From NCBI RefSeq assembly GCF_000302455.1, contig NZ_AMPO01000007.1, positions 100,001-144,689 of the forward strand: 44,689 nt of DNA. Direction: 5' to 3'. This DNA is from Methanobacterium formicicum DSM 3637 (GTDB taxonomy: Archaea > Methanobacteriota > Methanobacteria > Methanobacteriales > Methanobacteriaceae). Position 1 is the stretch's first letter. Each line of letters starts with the position of its first letter. A model generated the notes under the pieces. The model searched no databases. It was not told the DNA's origin and was given only the letters and a program-made list of their open reading frames with translations. Below, piece by piece: positions 35,841 to 43,815 of this stretch. Both the position numbers and the translations under genes were made by a program.

Positions 35841-36956
35841 TTACTTAACCTGATATTGGCGGGTCATGTTACTAATAATTTGTAGCAATTTACTTTTAAA
35901 ATTTTCTATATTTTCTATTTCTATGGACTCCTCATGGTGGAAAAGTTCTGAAAAGATTTTATCACCCACCAAATCATCCCAACCACTTTCAAGTTCCACT
36001 ATCATAGAACCTTCAGCTTTAAAACCTTCTTCAACAACTTTATCCAGATCCCCATCGGTTATACCGATTATGGGAACGTTAAAGCGATAAAGTATGTCTG
36101 CAGCAACCAGTGTGGTGTCATCACCCACTGTGACCACCATGTCTGCATTTTTCAACCGGTAAATATCTTCAGCAGCATGGTTAAGATACGAAACCGTGAA
36201 AGTGACCTTGGAATTTTCAGATTTCAGTATTCGAGGTTTAACTCTGGATTTCCTCAGCAAACCTGTTTTTACAATGGCTTTTCCAAGTTCAATGGGTCCC
36301 AGTTTTTCCGCCCCATGTTCCTTGAGTTTTCCCCCTATAATCTGAGTTATCATTCCATTTTCAGCTACAATAGCCACATCAGATGAGGTTGATTTTCCAA
36401 CTACTATTCCATTGACGAATATGTTCTCTTCAGGAGACACACCTGCAATTTTTCGGCACAATGTAGTGGACACTTCATGGCAGGGATCTTCTGAAAATAG
36501 ACGATTTTTAATCGTTTCTGGAGTTACCAGTTGCAGAACCATCTTTTTGGCAATATCTTCTGCCAAATTTCCCAGATCTTCCCTCCAGGCCACCACACTA
36601 CCATCTTCTTCCCCAGGCCTTTCCATTTGGATAAGGGGTGGTTGACCCTGACAGTTATGGTAAACCTTGTATCCAAAGGCATGACCAGTTACACTGGATT
36701 TACCATAGTTAATGAGGAATATAACATCACATTCTTCATCATTGAACTTGTCCACTGACTGGCTGGGGAATAGTTTCTGACTGATATCGATCTTATCTTC
36801 CAGATGAGCATCGATAACTGCAGTTCTTCCCATGGTACCACCTAATCTGGCCCGAACTGTACCATAATCCTCCAGAAAATCAAGGAACTTCAGGGCATAA
36901 CCTGAATCCACAATTTCGGGTCCATGTACCACTACACCAATATTCATCATTTTCAT
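35841..36956 (-). CDS. DUF2117 domain protein, methanogen-conserved
   Basis: Function unknown. The 371 residues open with MNIGVVVHGPEIVDSGYALKFLDFLEDYG, and the DUF2117 region continues through LGGTMGRTAVID. Three Cys residues in the middle (HNCQGQPP, EDPCHEVSTTLCRKIAG) and a C-terminal NAD-kinase-like stretch (NADMVVTVGDDTTLVAADILYRF...IGITDGDLDKVVEEGF) are visible. AAGGTGA lies before the ATG. It sits 130 bases upstream of mmp2 on the same strand and could share its promoter region, so a role alongside the marker proteins is plausible. Confidence 0.8.
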   Translation of the reverse strand: MKMMNIGVVVHGPEIVDSGYALKFLDFLEDYGTVRARLGGTMGRTAVIDAHLEDKIDISQKLFPSQSVDKFNDEECDVIFLINYGKSSVTGHAFGYKVYHNCQGQPPLIQMERPGEEDGSVVAWREDLGNLAEDIAKKMVLQLVTPETIKNRLFSEDPCHEVSTTLCRKIAGVSPEENIFVNGIVVGKSTSSDVAIVAENGMITQIIGGKLKEHGAEKLGPIELGKAIVKTGLLRKSRVKPRILKSENSKVTFTVSYLNHAAEDIYRLKNADMVVTVGDDTTLVAADILYRFNVPIIGITDGDLDKVVEEGFKAEGSMIVELESGWDDLVGDKIFSELFHHEESIEIENIENFKSKLLQIISNMTRQYQVK

Positions 36957-37044
36957 TAGTTCACCTTAGAATCGCAATGTTTATTATAATTACCTCAAAA
37001 ATTAAGGAAACTCGGTTATTGAAGTTAAAATCTTTTTATTTACA

Positions 37045-37080
37045 GATCATTGGAATATACAAATCATTGGAATATACCGA
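37045..37080. repeat. Short direct repeat ATCATTGGAATATAC
   Basis: ATCATTGGAATATAC occurs at about 37046 and 37063, and TTAATTCCAATCAG occurs twice at 37158-37195. These lie in the AT-rich gap between the DUF2117 gene and nob1. No function is evident. Confidence 0.5.
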
Positions 37081-37203
37081 TCATGGAATCATTTTTTTGA
37101 ATTTTAATCCCTTTAGAAATGATGAATTCGTTTTTAGACATGAATGTATGAATAAACTTAATTCCAATCAGATGATTATTTTAATTCCAATCAGGCAATT
37201 CGA

Positions 37204-37704
37204 TTATTTTTTGATTCTTTTACGATAAACAGCTGCCCCACAAATTTCACAATCCTCCCATTGATAATTGGAGGGATATTTCTTTCTGCAACCTCTGCAT
37301 ATTTTGATCCATCCATATATCTCTCTGATTCCTTCTGTTAAAACACTTCTGTAAGGGATTTCTAGAATTTTAAGGATGTTCTGTATGGAATAATCATCAG
37401 TGACTACTGTGGGGCTATAAGTTTTAGTGAGACTTACTGCTAGGGCCACTACAGTCTTATCCACTTCAGATAATCTTAAAATATCTCCAGAGTTTTCAAT
37501 TGCACCTTGAACCTGGTTAAGTGCACCCGAATCCGGTTCTTTAATGATAATATTATCATGATCCAAAGCAGATTGCAGGGCTAGTTGGGACTTCAAATCT
37601 TTAATTTCAGATATAACCGTACTGCTTGTGATGTTTTTGTGTTTTGAGGAAATAAAACCCCCAAAAATTCCGGATGCATCCAGAACATAAACTTTCTCCT
37701 TCAT
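37204..37704 (-). CDS. nob1: rRNA maturation endonuclease Nob1
   Basis: PIN-domain nuclease that trims the 3' end of 16S rRNA precursor. Of 166 residues, the N terminus KVYVLDASGIFGGF supplies the first catalytic aspartate (D9). Further acidic residues lie in the SEVDKTVVALA and VVTDDYSIQN segments. A four-Cys zinc ribbon (CRGCRKKYP...CEICGAAVYRK) ends it, the domain order expected for Nob1. I start at ATG 37704, five bases after GGGTGA; the GTG three codons earlier is within that site. It is transcribed away from the small RNA and moaB. Confidence 0.95.
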   Translation of the reverse strand: MKEKVYVLDASGIFGGFISSKHKNITSSTVISEIKDLKSQLALQSALDHDNIIIKEPDSGALNQVQGAIENSGDILRLSEVDKTVVALAVSLTKTYSPTVVTDDYSIQNILKILEIPYRSVLTEGIREIYGWIKICRGCRKKYPSNYQWEDCEICGAAVYRKRIKK

Positions 37705-37883
37705 AATGTTCACCCTAAACTCTCAAATAGGACCTTATCAATGATAGTGCCCTAAATTTATTATTACCAAAATTTAAACAATCATCCTAAATCCATTATT
37801 TTTAAATAAAAATAATCTTAAGTGATTATTTAATTATTAATCAAATTTAAACCGGTTTTGATACTTCCACTTAACTCAGGAGA

Positions 37884-37897
37884 AATGTTTTTATGTT
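37884..37897 (+). promoter_or_regulatory. TATA-like promoter of the hairpin RNA
   Basis: AAATGTTTTTATGT, centred near 37892, has the T/A-rich core of an archaeal TATA box and sits 26 bases before 37918, just where the hairpin RNA begins. Confidence 0.4.
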
Positions 37898-37920
37898 ACT
37901 AAAACAACAGATTATTTGTT

Positions 37921-38001
37921 GAGGGAGGGTGGCATTAGATTCCATTCACAATTTTTCGCCTATGAAAAACCGCCTCCGAATTGGACCTAATGCCCTCCCT
38001 T
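37921..38001 (+). ncRNA. Probable small structured RNA, novel
   Basis: A GC-rich island in a 500-base AT-rich divergent gap. An outer stem pairs AGGGAG (37922-37927) with CTCCCT (37995-38000). After a GGT bulge, a perfect 8-bp stem pairs GGCATTAG (37931-37938) with CTAATGCC (37987-37994). A third helix pairs TCCA/TTC (37941-37947) with GAA/TGGA (37978-37985). The apical hairpin pairs TTTTTC (37952-37957) with GAAAAA (37964-37969) around GCCTAT. The 3' side of the internal loop, CCGCCTCC (37970-37977), is unpaired and contains an anti-Shine-Dalgarno CCTCC. A TATA-like element precedes it and a T-rich tract follows (38021-38043). It does not fit tRNA, SRP or RNase P RNA. The strand is inferred from the promoter. 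Confidence 0.55.
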
Positions 38002-38204
38002 GCACTAAAGATTATATTAACTCTTTATATTTGTTTTATTTGATGATTTGAGAATCACAGTCTCCCTGAATTTTTTAAGTGACTGGGCTTTAAATGATTT
38101 ATTTTTTTACTTAACTTACCATCATTAATAAATTAGTATTCCCTCTAAATATTACTATATAACCTGGATTATCTAAAACTTACAAGCAAAAAAAAAGGTG
38201 GAAT

Positions 38205-38744
38205 ATGAAAAGTAGAACCATGGAAGAACATAAAAAACACAGCCCACTAAAGGTAAAAGTTGGAATAATCACTTTAAGCGACTCAAAATTTAACTCTTCT
38301 AAAATTATGAATCCAAATTTTGTTTCCAATCCGGAGGATCTTTCAGGTAAGATTATAAAGGACTCATTGGAAGACCAACATGAAATAGTGGCATACCAGG
38401 TTATACCAGATAATGCCCATCAACTGTTGGAAACCCTGGAAAAGATTCAAAATCAGGGTGCTGAAATCATTATCAGCACTGGGGGTACTGGAATTGGGAA
38501 ACGGGATATTACCATTGAAACCATCACCCCTCTCTTTGATAAGGAATTAACTGGCTTTGGGGAAATTTTCAGGGCTGAAACTTATAAAGAACTGGGAACT
38601 GGAGCTATAATGACCCGGGCAACAGCAGGGGTCTGGAATGAAACACTGCTGGTAGCATTACCTGGTTCTCCTAACGCAGTTCAACTGGGAATGAGAATAA
38701 TAAAACCAGAAATGGGGCATCTGGTGAAACACATGAAACAATGA
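38205..38744 (+). CDS. moaB: Molybdopterin biosynthesis protein MoaB/Mog family
   Basis: Binds or adenylylates molybdopterin during cofactor synthesis, needed for example by formylmethanofuran dehydrogenase (tungsten or molybdenum). The 179 residues carry IISTGGTGIGKRDITIE at about 88-104, the MPT-binding signature, followed by TRATAGVWNETLLVALPGSPNAV. The N-terminal 15 residues are charged and may be an extension. GGTGG lies just before ATG 38205; another ATG five codons later is possible. It is transcribed alone, downstream of the hairpin RNA by about 200 bases. Confidence 0.93.
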   Translation: MKSRTMEEHKKHSPLKVKVGIITLSDSKFNSSKIMNPNFVSNPEDLSGKIIKDSLEDQHEIVAYQVIPDNAHQLLETLEKIQNQGAEIIISTGGTGIGKRDITIETITPLFDKELTGFGEIFRAETYKELGTGAIMTRATAGVWNETLLVALPGSPNAVQLGMRIIKPEMGHLVKHMKQ

Positions 38745-38965
38745 TATTCAACCAGTTGAATTAGATTATAGATTAACAACTTCAAATTAAGATTAAAAAT
38801 TTAATTAGGATTAACTAGGTTCACTCCAGAAAAATTGTGGAAAAATGGTAAACTGGTGGGAATTAAAAAAAATAACATGTGGGTAAAATGGAGTATACTT
38901 TAGGTAAAGGATTAAAGTTTAGGTAAAAAAGGAGTAAACTGGAATTAAAATAAACTGTAAAAAAT

Positions 38966-39508
38966 CTATTTAAAATCACCAATTGATACCAGTGGTTCTA
39001 AAATTATTCCTTCCTTCTTCAATTCATCCACAGCTCCTTCTTCCCGATCCACTACCACGAAGGTTCTCTCCACAATGCCCCCATTATCCTGAACAGCTTT
39101 AACAGCTTTTAAAAGAGAATTACCAGTGGTTGTAACATCTTCAACAACTATAACCTTATTTCCTTCTTTTAATTCGCCTTCAATAAGTTGGGATGTTCCA
39201 TAATCCTTCTTTTCTTTGCGAACCATGAGCATTGGTATGCCTGATTGCAGGGCCACTGCCGTTGCAATGGGCACAGCTCCCAGAGCAGGTCCAGCCACCA
39301 GGTCAATATCATCAGCACTGACCAAATGAGATATAATTTTTGCCACTTGGGAGAGGATCTGGGGGTCGGTGATGGCTTTTTTCATATCCACATAGTAATC
39401 ACTTTCCCTGCCGGAGGAAAGAGTAAATTTACCAAATTTAATAACCTGATTAGCTTTCAATAAGTTTATTAAGTTTTCTTTTTCCTGTTTGATTACCATT
39501 AACATCAT
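38966..39508 (-). CDS. pyrE: Orotate phosphoribosyltransferase
   Basis: Adds ribose 5-phosphate from PRPP to orotate in UMP synthesis. The 180-residue length is typical for the archaeal enzyme. The PRPP-binding loop is VIVVEDVTTTGNSLLKA (about 118-134), and the flexible catalytic loop has RKEKKDYG. GPALGAVPIATAVA is also conserved. Several ATG codons (39508, 39505, 39499) compete; MVIKQEK from 39499 is the more family-like start, and no ribosome binding site settles it. It is followed on the same strand by no coupled gene. Confidence 0.95.
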   Translation of the reverse strand: MMLMVIKQEKENLINLLKANQVIKFGKFTLSSGRESDYYVDMKKAITDPQILSQVAKIISHLVSADDIDLVAGPALGAVPIATAVALQSGIPMLMVRKEKKDYGTSQLIEGELKEGNKVIVVEDVTTTGNSLLKAVKAVQDNGGIVERTFVVVDREEGAVDELKKEGIILEPLVSIGDFK

Positions 39509-39734
39509 TCCATTTATAACTGTTTTATCAAATTGTAGTGATTTTTATTCCATACAAATAAGAAGCATATTGCTTGAGTTAAATCAATAATAACTAATAT
39601 CAATATCCCAATTATCTATAGCTTGAGTTATCAATATTTAAATCATGGTGTTGTCTTATTTTTAAATTCCCATGATTTATCCTTATTATATTTCATATAA
39701 TATTTATAACGATTGCAGGGTTATGGGCAGATAT

Positions 39735-39881
39735 TTAGTGGACTTTCAATCCTCCTTGGCAGCGCTTGCATACTCCCTTTTTCCATTGAAAACATTTCCC
39801 ACAAACCAGACTGCCACAAAGTGAACAAGTATACATCTTACCTGGCTGACCACAGATACTGCATATACCTCGAACTTCCAA
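39735..39881 (-). CDS. 48-residue zinc-finger protein with four CxxC motifs
   Basis: Short gene upstream of pyrE on the same strand. From TTG 39881 it encodes 48 residues with four evenly spread pairs: C7/C10, C19/C22, C27/C30 and C38/C41, in the order GICSICGQPGKMYTCSLCG, VCGKC, VCKRC. Eight Cys suggest two zinc ions in a cross-brace or HIT/B-box-like fold. AGGTGA is 5 bases before the TTG. Such proteins are often RNA- or protein-binding. I do not recognise a named family. The pattern is far too regular for a chance frame. Confidence 0.75.
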   Translation of the reverse strand: MEVRGICSICGQPGKMYTCSLCGSLVCGKCFQWKKGVCKRCQGGLKVH

Positions 39882-40203
39882 AGATGTCACCTACAGTTAG
39901 TTGATAATTATCCAAGTGAATTATTGATGGGTGGTATTAAGTATGGAATGAGAGTATTGGAATGGAATTATTGAGATGTTGCAGTGAAATGTTCTTAATG
40001 AAGTTAATTGTAATTTTTAATTAAAACACTCCTCTTAATACAGTCATGAGTTTTTTATTTTCATACTCCACCGGGGTATACCCCACAATTAAGGATCCCA
40101 TGGAATATATCCAGGGTATAAAATTATCCCGGAATATAAATTCAAAGCAGGAATAAAAAAAATTATTATTTAATTTAAAAATTGGTTTAAAAAATTTAAT
40201 CAA
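39882..40203. other. 322-base gap with a 12-bp palindrome
   Basis: Lies between the PRC-barrel gene and the zinc-finger gene. GGGGTATACCCC at 40073-40084 is a perfect palindrome, and related GGGTATA/TATACCC words occur nearby. The 60-codon minus frame at 40021-40203 lacks a ribosome binding site and looks like chance. No other gene was seen. Confidence 0.4.
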
Positions 40204-40467
40204 TTAAAAATCATAATTAGATTCATAGTTAGTTCCTTCATCCCTGCTTTTAAGAAGTATTTTATCCCCAATCTTACTCACCATGTCATAAGGAACAATT
40301 GTTTCACCTTTAGACAATCCTAAACCTTCAGATATTCCCCCTTTACCCACTATGAAGGCTTCTATTTCATTGGTCATGAAATTCACTTCTAAATCCTTAA
40401 CTTTTCCAATAACCACTGCTGAACTGTCTAAAACTTCTTTTCCAACAATTTCTTGCACAATCCTCAT
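40204..40467 (-). CDS. PRC-barrel domain protein
   Basis: Small beta-barrel protein, 87 residues. Archaeal stand-alone PRC-barrel proteins include CdpB-type cell-division partners of FtsZ/SepF, but many are uncharacterised. The domain spans nearly all of the protein: EIVGKEVLDSSAVVIGKVKDLEV, then GETIVPYDMVSKIGDKILLK. GAGGTGA lies before ATG 40467; the frame extends 16 codons upstream without a site. A role in cell division is a possibility from family knowledge, not something the locus shows. Confidence 0.88.
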   Translation of the reverse strand: MRIVQEIVGKEVLDSSAVVIGKVKDLEVNFMTNEIEAFIVGKGGISEGLGLSKGETIVPYDMVSKIGDKILLKSRDEGTNYESNYDF

Positions 40468-40821
40468 AGTATTCACCTCGGTTACATATGCAGGGTAGCT
40501 AAGTTTAACTACCAATTAACAGATCAAATTCAATCATAATAAGTAAGTTTCAAGATGTACTTATAGTTTCAGTGCTTGGAAAATGATTTAAGCATAGGGA
40601 ATGTTGGGATGAAAGTTAAATTTATTTTAATTTAAAAAAAGCAAATTAAATCCATGTAATAATTTAAAAAAAATCTAATTAATTCTTAAAATATGATTTA
40701 TATTCTTAAAATTGTTTAAATTGAATATTTGTTTTGAAATAAAATAATTTAATTTAAAAAAGGTTTATTAAAAAAAATGGAAAATGTTGGGGCAAGGAGT
40801 TTTGTTAAACTCCCTGGTAAT
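40468..40821. other. 354-base AT-rich gap
   Basis: Lies between the symporter end and the PRC-barrel start. Apart from the hairpin terminator at its right side and poly-A/T stretches (40630-40770), nothing was recognised. Confidence 0.5.
40771..40813 (-). terminator. Hairpin terminator of the symporter operon
   Basis: The minus strand GGAGTTT-AACA-AAACTCC is a perfect 7-bp stem (40796-40813). A tract of seven T follows at 40771-40777. It sits directly after the symporter stop codon. Confidence 0.55.
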
Positions 40822-42420
40822 TTAAACCCCTTCAAAACATTTTTCCATGTGTTCTTTGCTGGGTTTTTTAGTTAAAAGGCTTACCACAACAGTAACCACA
40901 AAAGCAATTGGTAAAGCAATTATTATGGGGTCCACCGTTGGCCATGGCAAAGAAGTTGATAACATGGCATGACCAGTTAATGCTTTAGCAATTCCCAGTG
41001 CTTCTGCTGATTTTTTGTACTCGAAAACCAGCCAGAATAAACTGATCAAGGTCCCTACCACTAATCCAGATATGGCACCGGCCTTGGTACAGCCTTTCCA
41101 GAAAAGGGCAAATACATACATGGAAAGGAATGCTGCAGCAGTTATGGAGAACCACATGGATGTACCCACTGCAATTATGTTGGTGGGGAGTATGAATCCC
41201 ATGATAACTGCAATGATCATTGCAATGGCAATTCCCAGCCGAGCAACCATCACTGAAGCTCCTCCAGTTTTATTGGTCACTGTTTCATAGATATCCCTTC
41301 CCAGTGCAGTTCCCTGGGTGTGTACCTGAGCACTAAGAGTGGACATGGCTGCTGAGAGGAGAGTGATCATGAATAGATACGCAAACCATAATGGCATGGC
41401 TGCAGTGATGAAAGCAGGGATAATTGAGTCTGCATTACCATTTGTAACCTGTATGGCCAGTTTACCAACAGTATCAAAGAAATATACGTTGGACAAAGCC
41501 CCTACAATGAAAGCAGTTCCAGTCATTAGGAGAATGAAAATTCCACCGATAAGTACAGCCCGGTTAAGTTCCTTGTTGGATTTAACAGTCATGAAACGTA
41601 CAACAAGCTGTGGCTGGGATAAAACTCCTATTCCCACCCCTAAGATAAGTGTACTAACCAATGTCCACCAGAATGGGCTTCCCAATGCGGGCATCGACGT
41701 CCACCCTGTGAAACCGGTTGCTGTTGCCGCGGCAGTGGCTTTAGCTGGTACTACATTAACCAAATTGGTGAGGGCCTGATTGGCATCAGTGACTCCGCCC
41801 AGCATCCAGTATGTGGCTGCCAGAAGGATAAACATTCCCACGAACATTATGGTGCCCTGCAGGGCATCGGTGTACATCACACCTCTTATTCCACCGAAAA
41901 TAACGTAAAGAGCAACTATGAGTGCCAGTACAACTAAAGCTATATTATAATCAATACTGAGAGTTGTTTCTGCGAATCTGGCCATTCCGATGAGAACCAC
42001 TGATGCATACAGAGTCATTCCGAAAAATATTACCAGTCCACTGAAGTACTGTATGAATCTACTATCAAAACGTTTGGATAAAAATTCCGGGAAAGTGAGG
42101 GCTCCTAAGTTGTGTCCCATTTTCCGGGTTCGTTTTCCAAAGAATACAAAGGCTATAAAAATACCCACCAGTATGTTCAGGAAGGTGAGCCATAACAGTC
42201 CCATTCCGTATACTCCAGCCGTACCACCAAAACCCACAATAGCAGCGGTACTGATGAAAGTTGCCCCGTAACTCAAGGCCATTATAAACGGATGGGTTTC
42301 TCTGCCTGCAACCAGATAGTCATCGGCAGTTTTAGTTCGCCTCCAGGCCACGTAACCCACATAGCCAGTTATAAGTAAGTATATTAAAACTACAATACTC
42401 AATATTAGCAAATCATTCAT
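40822..42420 (-). CDS. Sodium:solute symporter (SSS family)
   Basis: Sodium-coupled importer in the cell membrane; the substrate is unknown (relatives carry proline, pantothenate or monocarboxylates such as acetate). About 13 hydrophobic segments are spread over the 532 residues, starting LLILSIVVLIYLLITGYVGY. ADDYLVAGRETHPF, FGGIRGVMYTDALQG and the Gly-rich GFGGTAGVYG near residue 65 are family signatures. I start at ATG 42420; a GTG three codons earlier is also in frame. It follows a 69-residue membrane protein gene by 41 bases, an arrangement seen with symporters that need a small accessory subunit. Confidence 0.92.
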   Translation of the reverse strand: MNDLLILSIVVLIYLLITGYVGYVAWRRTKTADDYLVAGRETHPFIMALSYGATFISTAAIVGFGGTAGVYGMGLLWLTFLNILVGIFIAFVFFGKRTRKMGHNLGALTFPEFLSKRFDSRFIQYFSGLVIFFGMTLYASVVLIGMARFAETTLSIDYNIALVVLALIVALYVIFGGIRGVMYTDALQGTIMFVGMFILLAATYWMLGGVTDANQALTNLVNVVPAKATAAATATGFTGWTSMPALGSPFWWTLVSTLILGVGIGVLSQPQLVVRFMTVKSNKELNRAVLIGGIFILLMTGTAFIVGALSNVYFFDTVGKLAIQVTNGNADSIIPAFITAAMPLWFAYLFMITLLSAAMSTLSAQVHTQGTALGRDIYETVTNKTGGASVMVARLGIAIAMIIAVIMGFILPTNIIAVGTSMWFSITAAAFLSMYVFALFWKGCTKAGAISGLVVGTLISLFWLVFEYKKSAEALGIAKALTGHAMLSTSLPWPTVDPIIIALPIAFVVTVVVSLLTKKPSKEHMEKCFEGV

Positions 42421-42461
42421 ATAATCCACAACCTATCGTATTTTATGAATATACTAGATGA

Positions 42462-42671
42462 TCAAGCATCTTCTTCATCCCAAAGACCCAATTCTTTCTC
42501 TTGCATTTCTTTTTCTTTCTTATGCCATTCCACTTCTTCTTTTATTTCTTGTTCTTCATCTTCGCCGCCTTTATTCCAGTTTATGATACCGTAAACAACA
42601 CATAAAAGAGTTGCCAGAATGCATCCAATATATGCACCCCATATCCAGGGGTCGTTTATTCCTAGAACCAA
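42462..42671 (-). CDS. Symporter small accessory protein
   Basis: The 69-residue protein has one membrane helix (about residues 11-30, WGAYIGCILATLLCVVYGIINW) and an acidic/basic cytoplasmic tail likely forming a helix (EEQEIKEEVEWHKKEKEMQEKE). Small single-helix partners encoded just upstream of SSS symporters are known in methanogens and bacteria; their role is thought to be stability or activity of the carrier. The start is TTG 42671 with an excellent GGAGGTGA. A TATA box at 42737-42750 on the minus strand fits this as the first gene of the operon. Confidence 0.82.
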   Translation of the reverse strand: MVLGINDPWIWGAYIGCILATLLCVVYGIINWNKGGEDEEQEIKEEVEWHKKEKEMQEKELGLWDEEDA

Positions 42672-43190
42672 TTTCTCACCTCCTTAAACCTATTTAATAC
42701 TGGCAATTATTTATCATTATAATTAGTGAACAACTACTTTTTATATATACTTTATCGATTTATCTGACCAAAAGAAACTCACAGTTGCTTACTAGTGATT
42801 TAATGACAATAAGACATTCCATTACATCCATAATAATAAGGAATAGAGATGATATTAAATAAATCCAAAATATTATTCTTTTTTGGGGCTGGTATTAATT
42901 TACCAATTCCAATGATCCAGTTTACAATGAAATCCCAATTATAACTTCACAACACATAATTCTCATCTATTTCCATGACCCTCGATCCCCAATTATGTCT
43001 TGAAAAAGGTGAACGTATCTTAATAAAGATATAATAAACATTAGCCTCATAATAAAACATGAATTAGGTTTTAAACATTAATTAAGATTATGCTTGAAAT
43101 GGTGGTAAGATTAAAGGAGATTAAAAGACCACAAATTTAGAATATAAAAAAATGGATAATGGTATAAAAATAAGGAGAAAGGTGATTATA
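42672..43190. other. 519-base AT-rich divergent gap
   Basis: Between the symporter operon (minus) and the 116-residue gene (plus). It holds the symporter TATA box (minus strand AAAGTATATATAAAAAG, about 42736-42752), giving a start near 42720, and nothing else I can identify. Confidence 0.55.
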
Positions 43191-43541
43191 ATGGCTCCAA
43201 CATTAATTACTTTCAAAAGAGAAATAAAAGGATCACAGAATGAGATTAAGGTTCCGGAAGAGTTTATTAAGGATTTTCATTTCACCGGTGATGAACATCT
43301 TATGATCATGATTAGGGTTATTGGAACTGATTCTAAAAAGGTTAAAGATTTTTTTAATGGGAGTGAAAATGAAACCTTCTTTTTAGAAACTGAAAATACC
43401 CGGGAAAGTGATTTCATAACAGAAACATCCGGTAATTTCATCCTAAGTTCCATGTATCTGGATGAAGGTCCTTCTCTTTCAGTTGATATCAATCAGGAAA
43501 TTCCAATGGTTAGGACTATAATGGACTTCAAAAAGAAATAA
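43191..43541 (+). CDS. Hypothetical protein, 116 residues
   Basis: Not recognised. ATG 43191 has GGTGA 5 bases upstream and is preferred to ATG 43152, which lacks a site. The protein (APTLITFKREIKGSQNEIKV...) seems an all-beta/mixed soluble domain with many acidic residues and no Cys. Segments such as HLMIMIRVIGTDSKK and FILSSMYLDEGPSLSVDI look like beta strands. It stands alone between the symporter operon and a large membrane protein, with tandem repeats just after it. Confidence 0.65.
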   Translation: MAPTLITFKREIKGSQNEIKVPEEFIKDFHFTGDEHLMIMIRVIGTDSKKVKDFFNGSENETFFLETENTRESDFITETSGNFILSSMYLDEGPSLSVDINQEIPMVRTIMDFKKK

Positions 43542-43557
43542 AGTTAAACCAATGACT

Positions 43558-43637
43558 TTTAATTCCCCTTTAATTTAATTCCCCTTTAATTTAATTTCCC
43601 TTTAATTTAATTTCCCTTTAATTTAATTTCCATTTTA
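43558..43637. repeat. 16-bp tandem repeats, five copies
   Basis: TTTAATTCCCCTTTAA occurs twice (43558-43589), then as TTTAATTTCCCTTTAA twice (43590-43621) and once in degenerate form. It follows the stop of the 116-residue gene. The copies share C-rich centres flanked by AT, so it could be a protein-binding array or simple slippage DNA. Confidence 0.85.
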
Positions 43638-43815
43638 TTTTATAATTCCACTTAAGCCATAACATCCATTATAAGATCCAAAGGATAAATCCCCAATCAG
43701 AAAATCTAAATCTCTTTTCATTAATAACCAACTTCAAGTTAATTATTCCTGGTTATAAATACTGTTTAATGGAATAATGGTTACCAGAATACTAATTACT
43801 GGGATACTGATTAAG

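Noticed and set aside
36977..37228. 83-codon plus-strand frame between the DUF2117 gene and nob1
   Set aside because: Built from repeated AT-rich words, without a ribosome binding site, and it runs into nob1 on the opposite strand.
37921..38001. Hairpin island as a tRNA, or as a small transposable element with inverted ends
   Set aside because: No T-loop or 7-bp acceptor stem; no target-site duplication was seen, and a TATA box and T tract fit an RNA gene better.
40021..40203. 60-codon minus-strand open frame after the PRC-barrel gene
   Set aside because: No ribosome binding site, Phe/Asn-rich start from AT-rich DNA, and it merely fills a gap.
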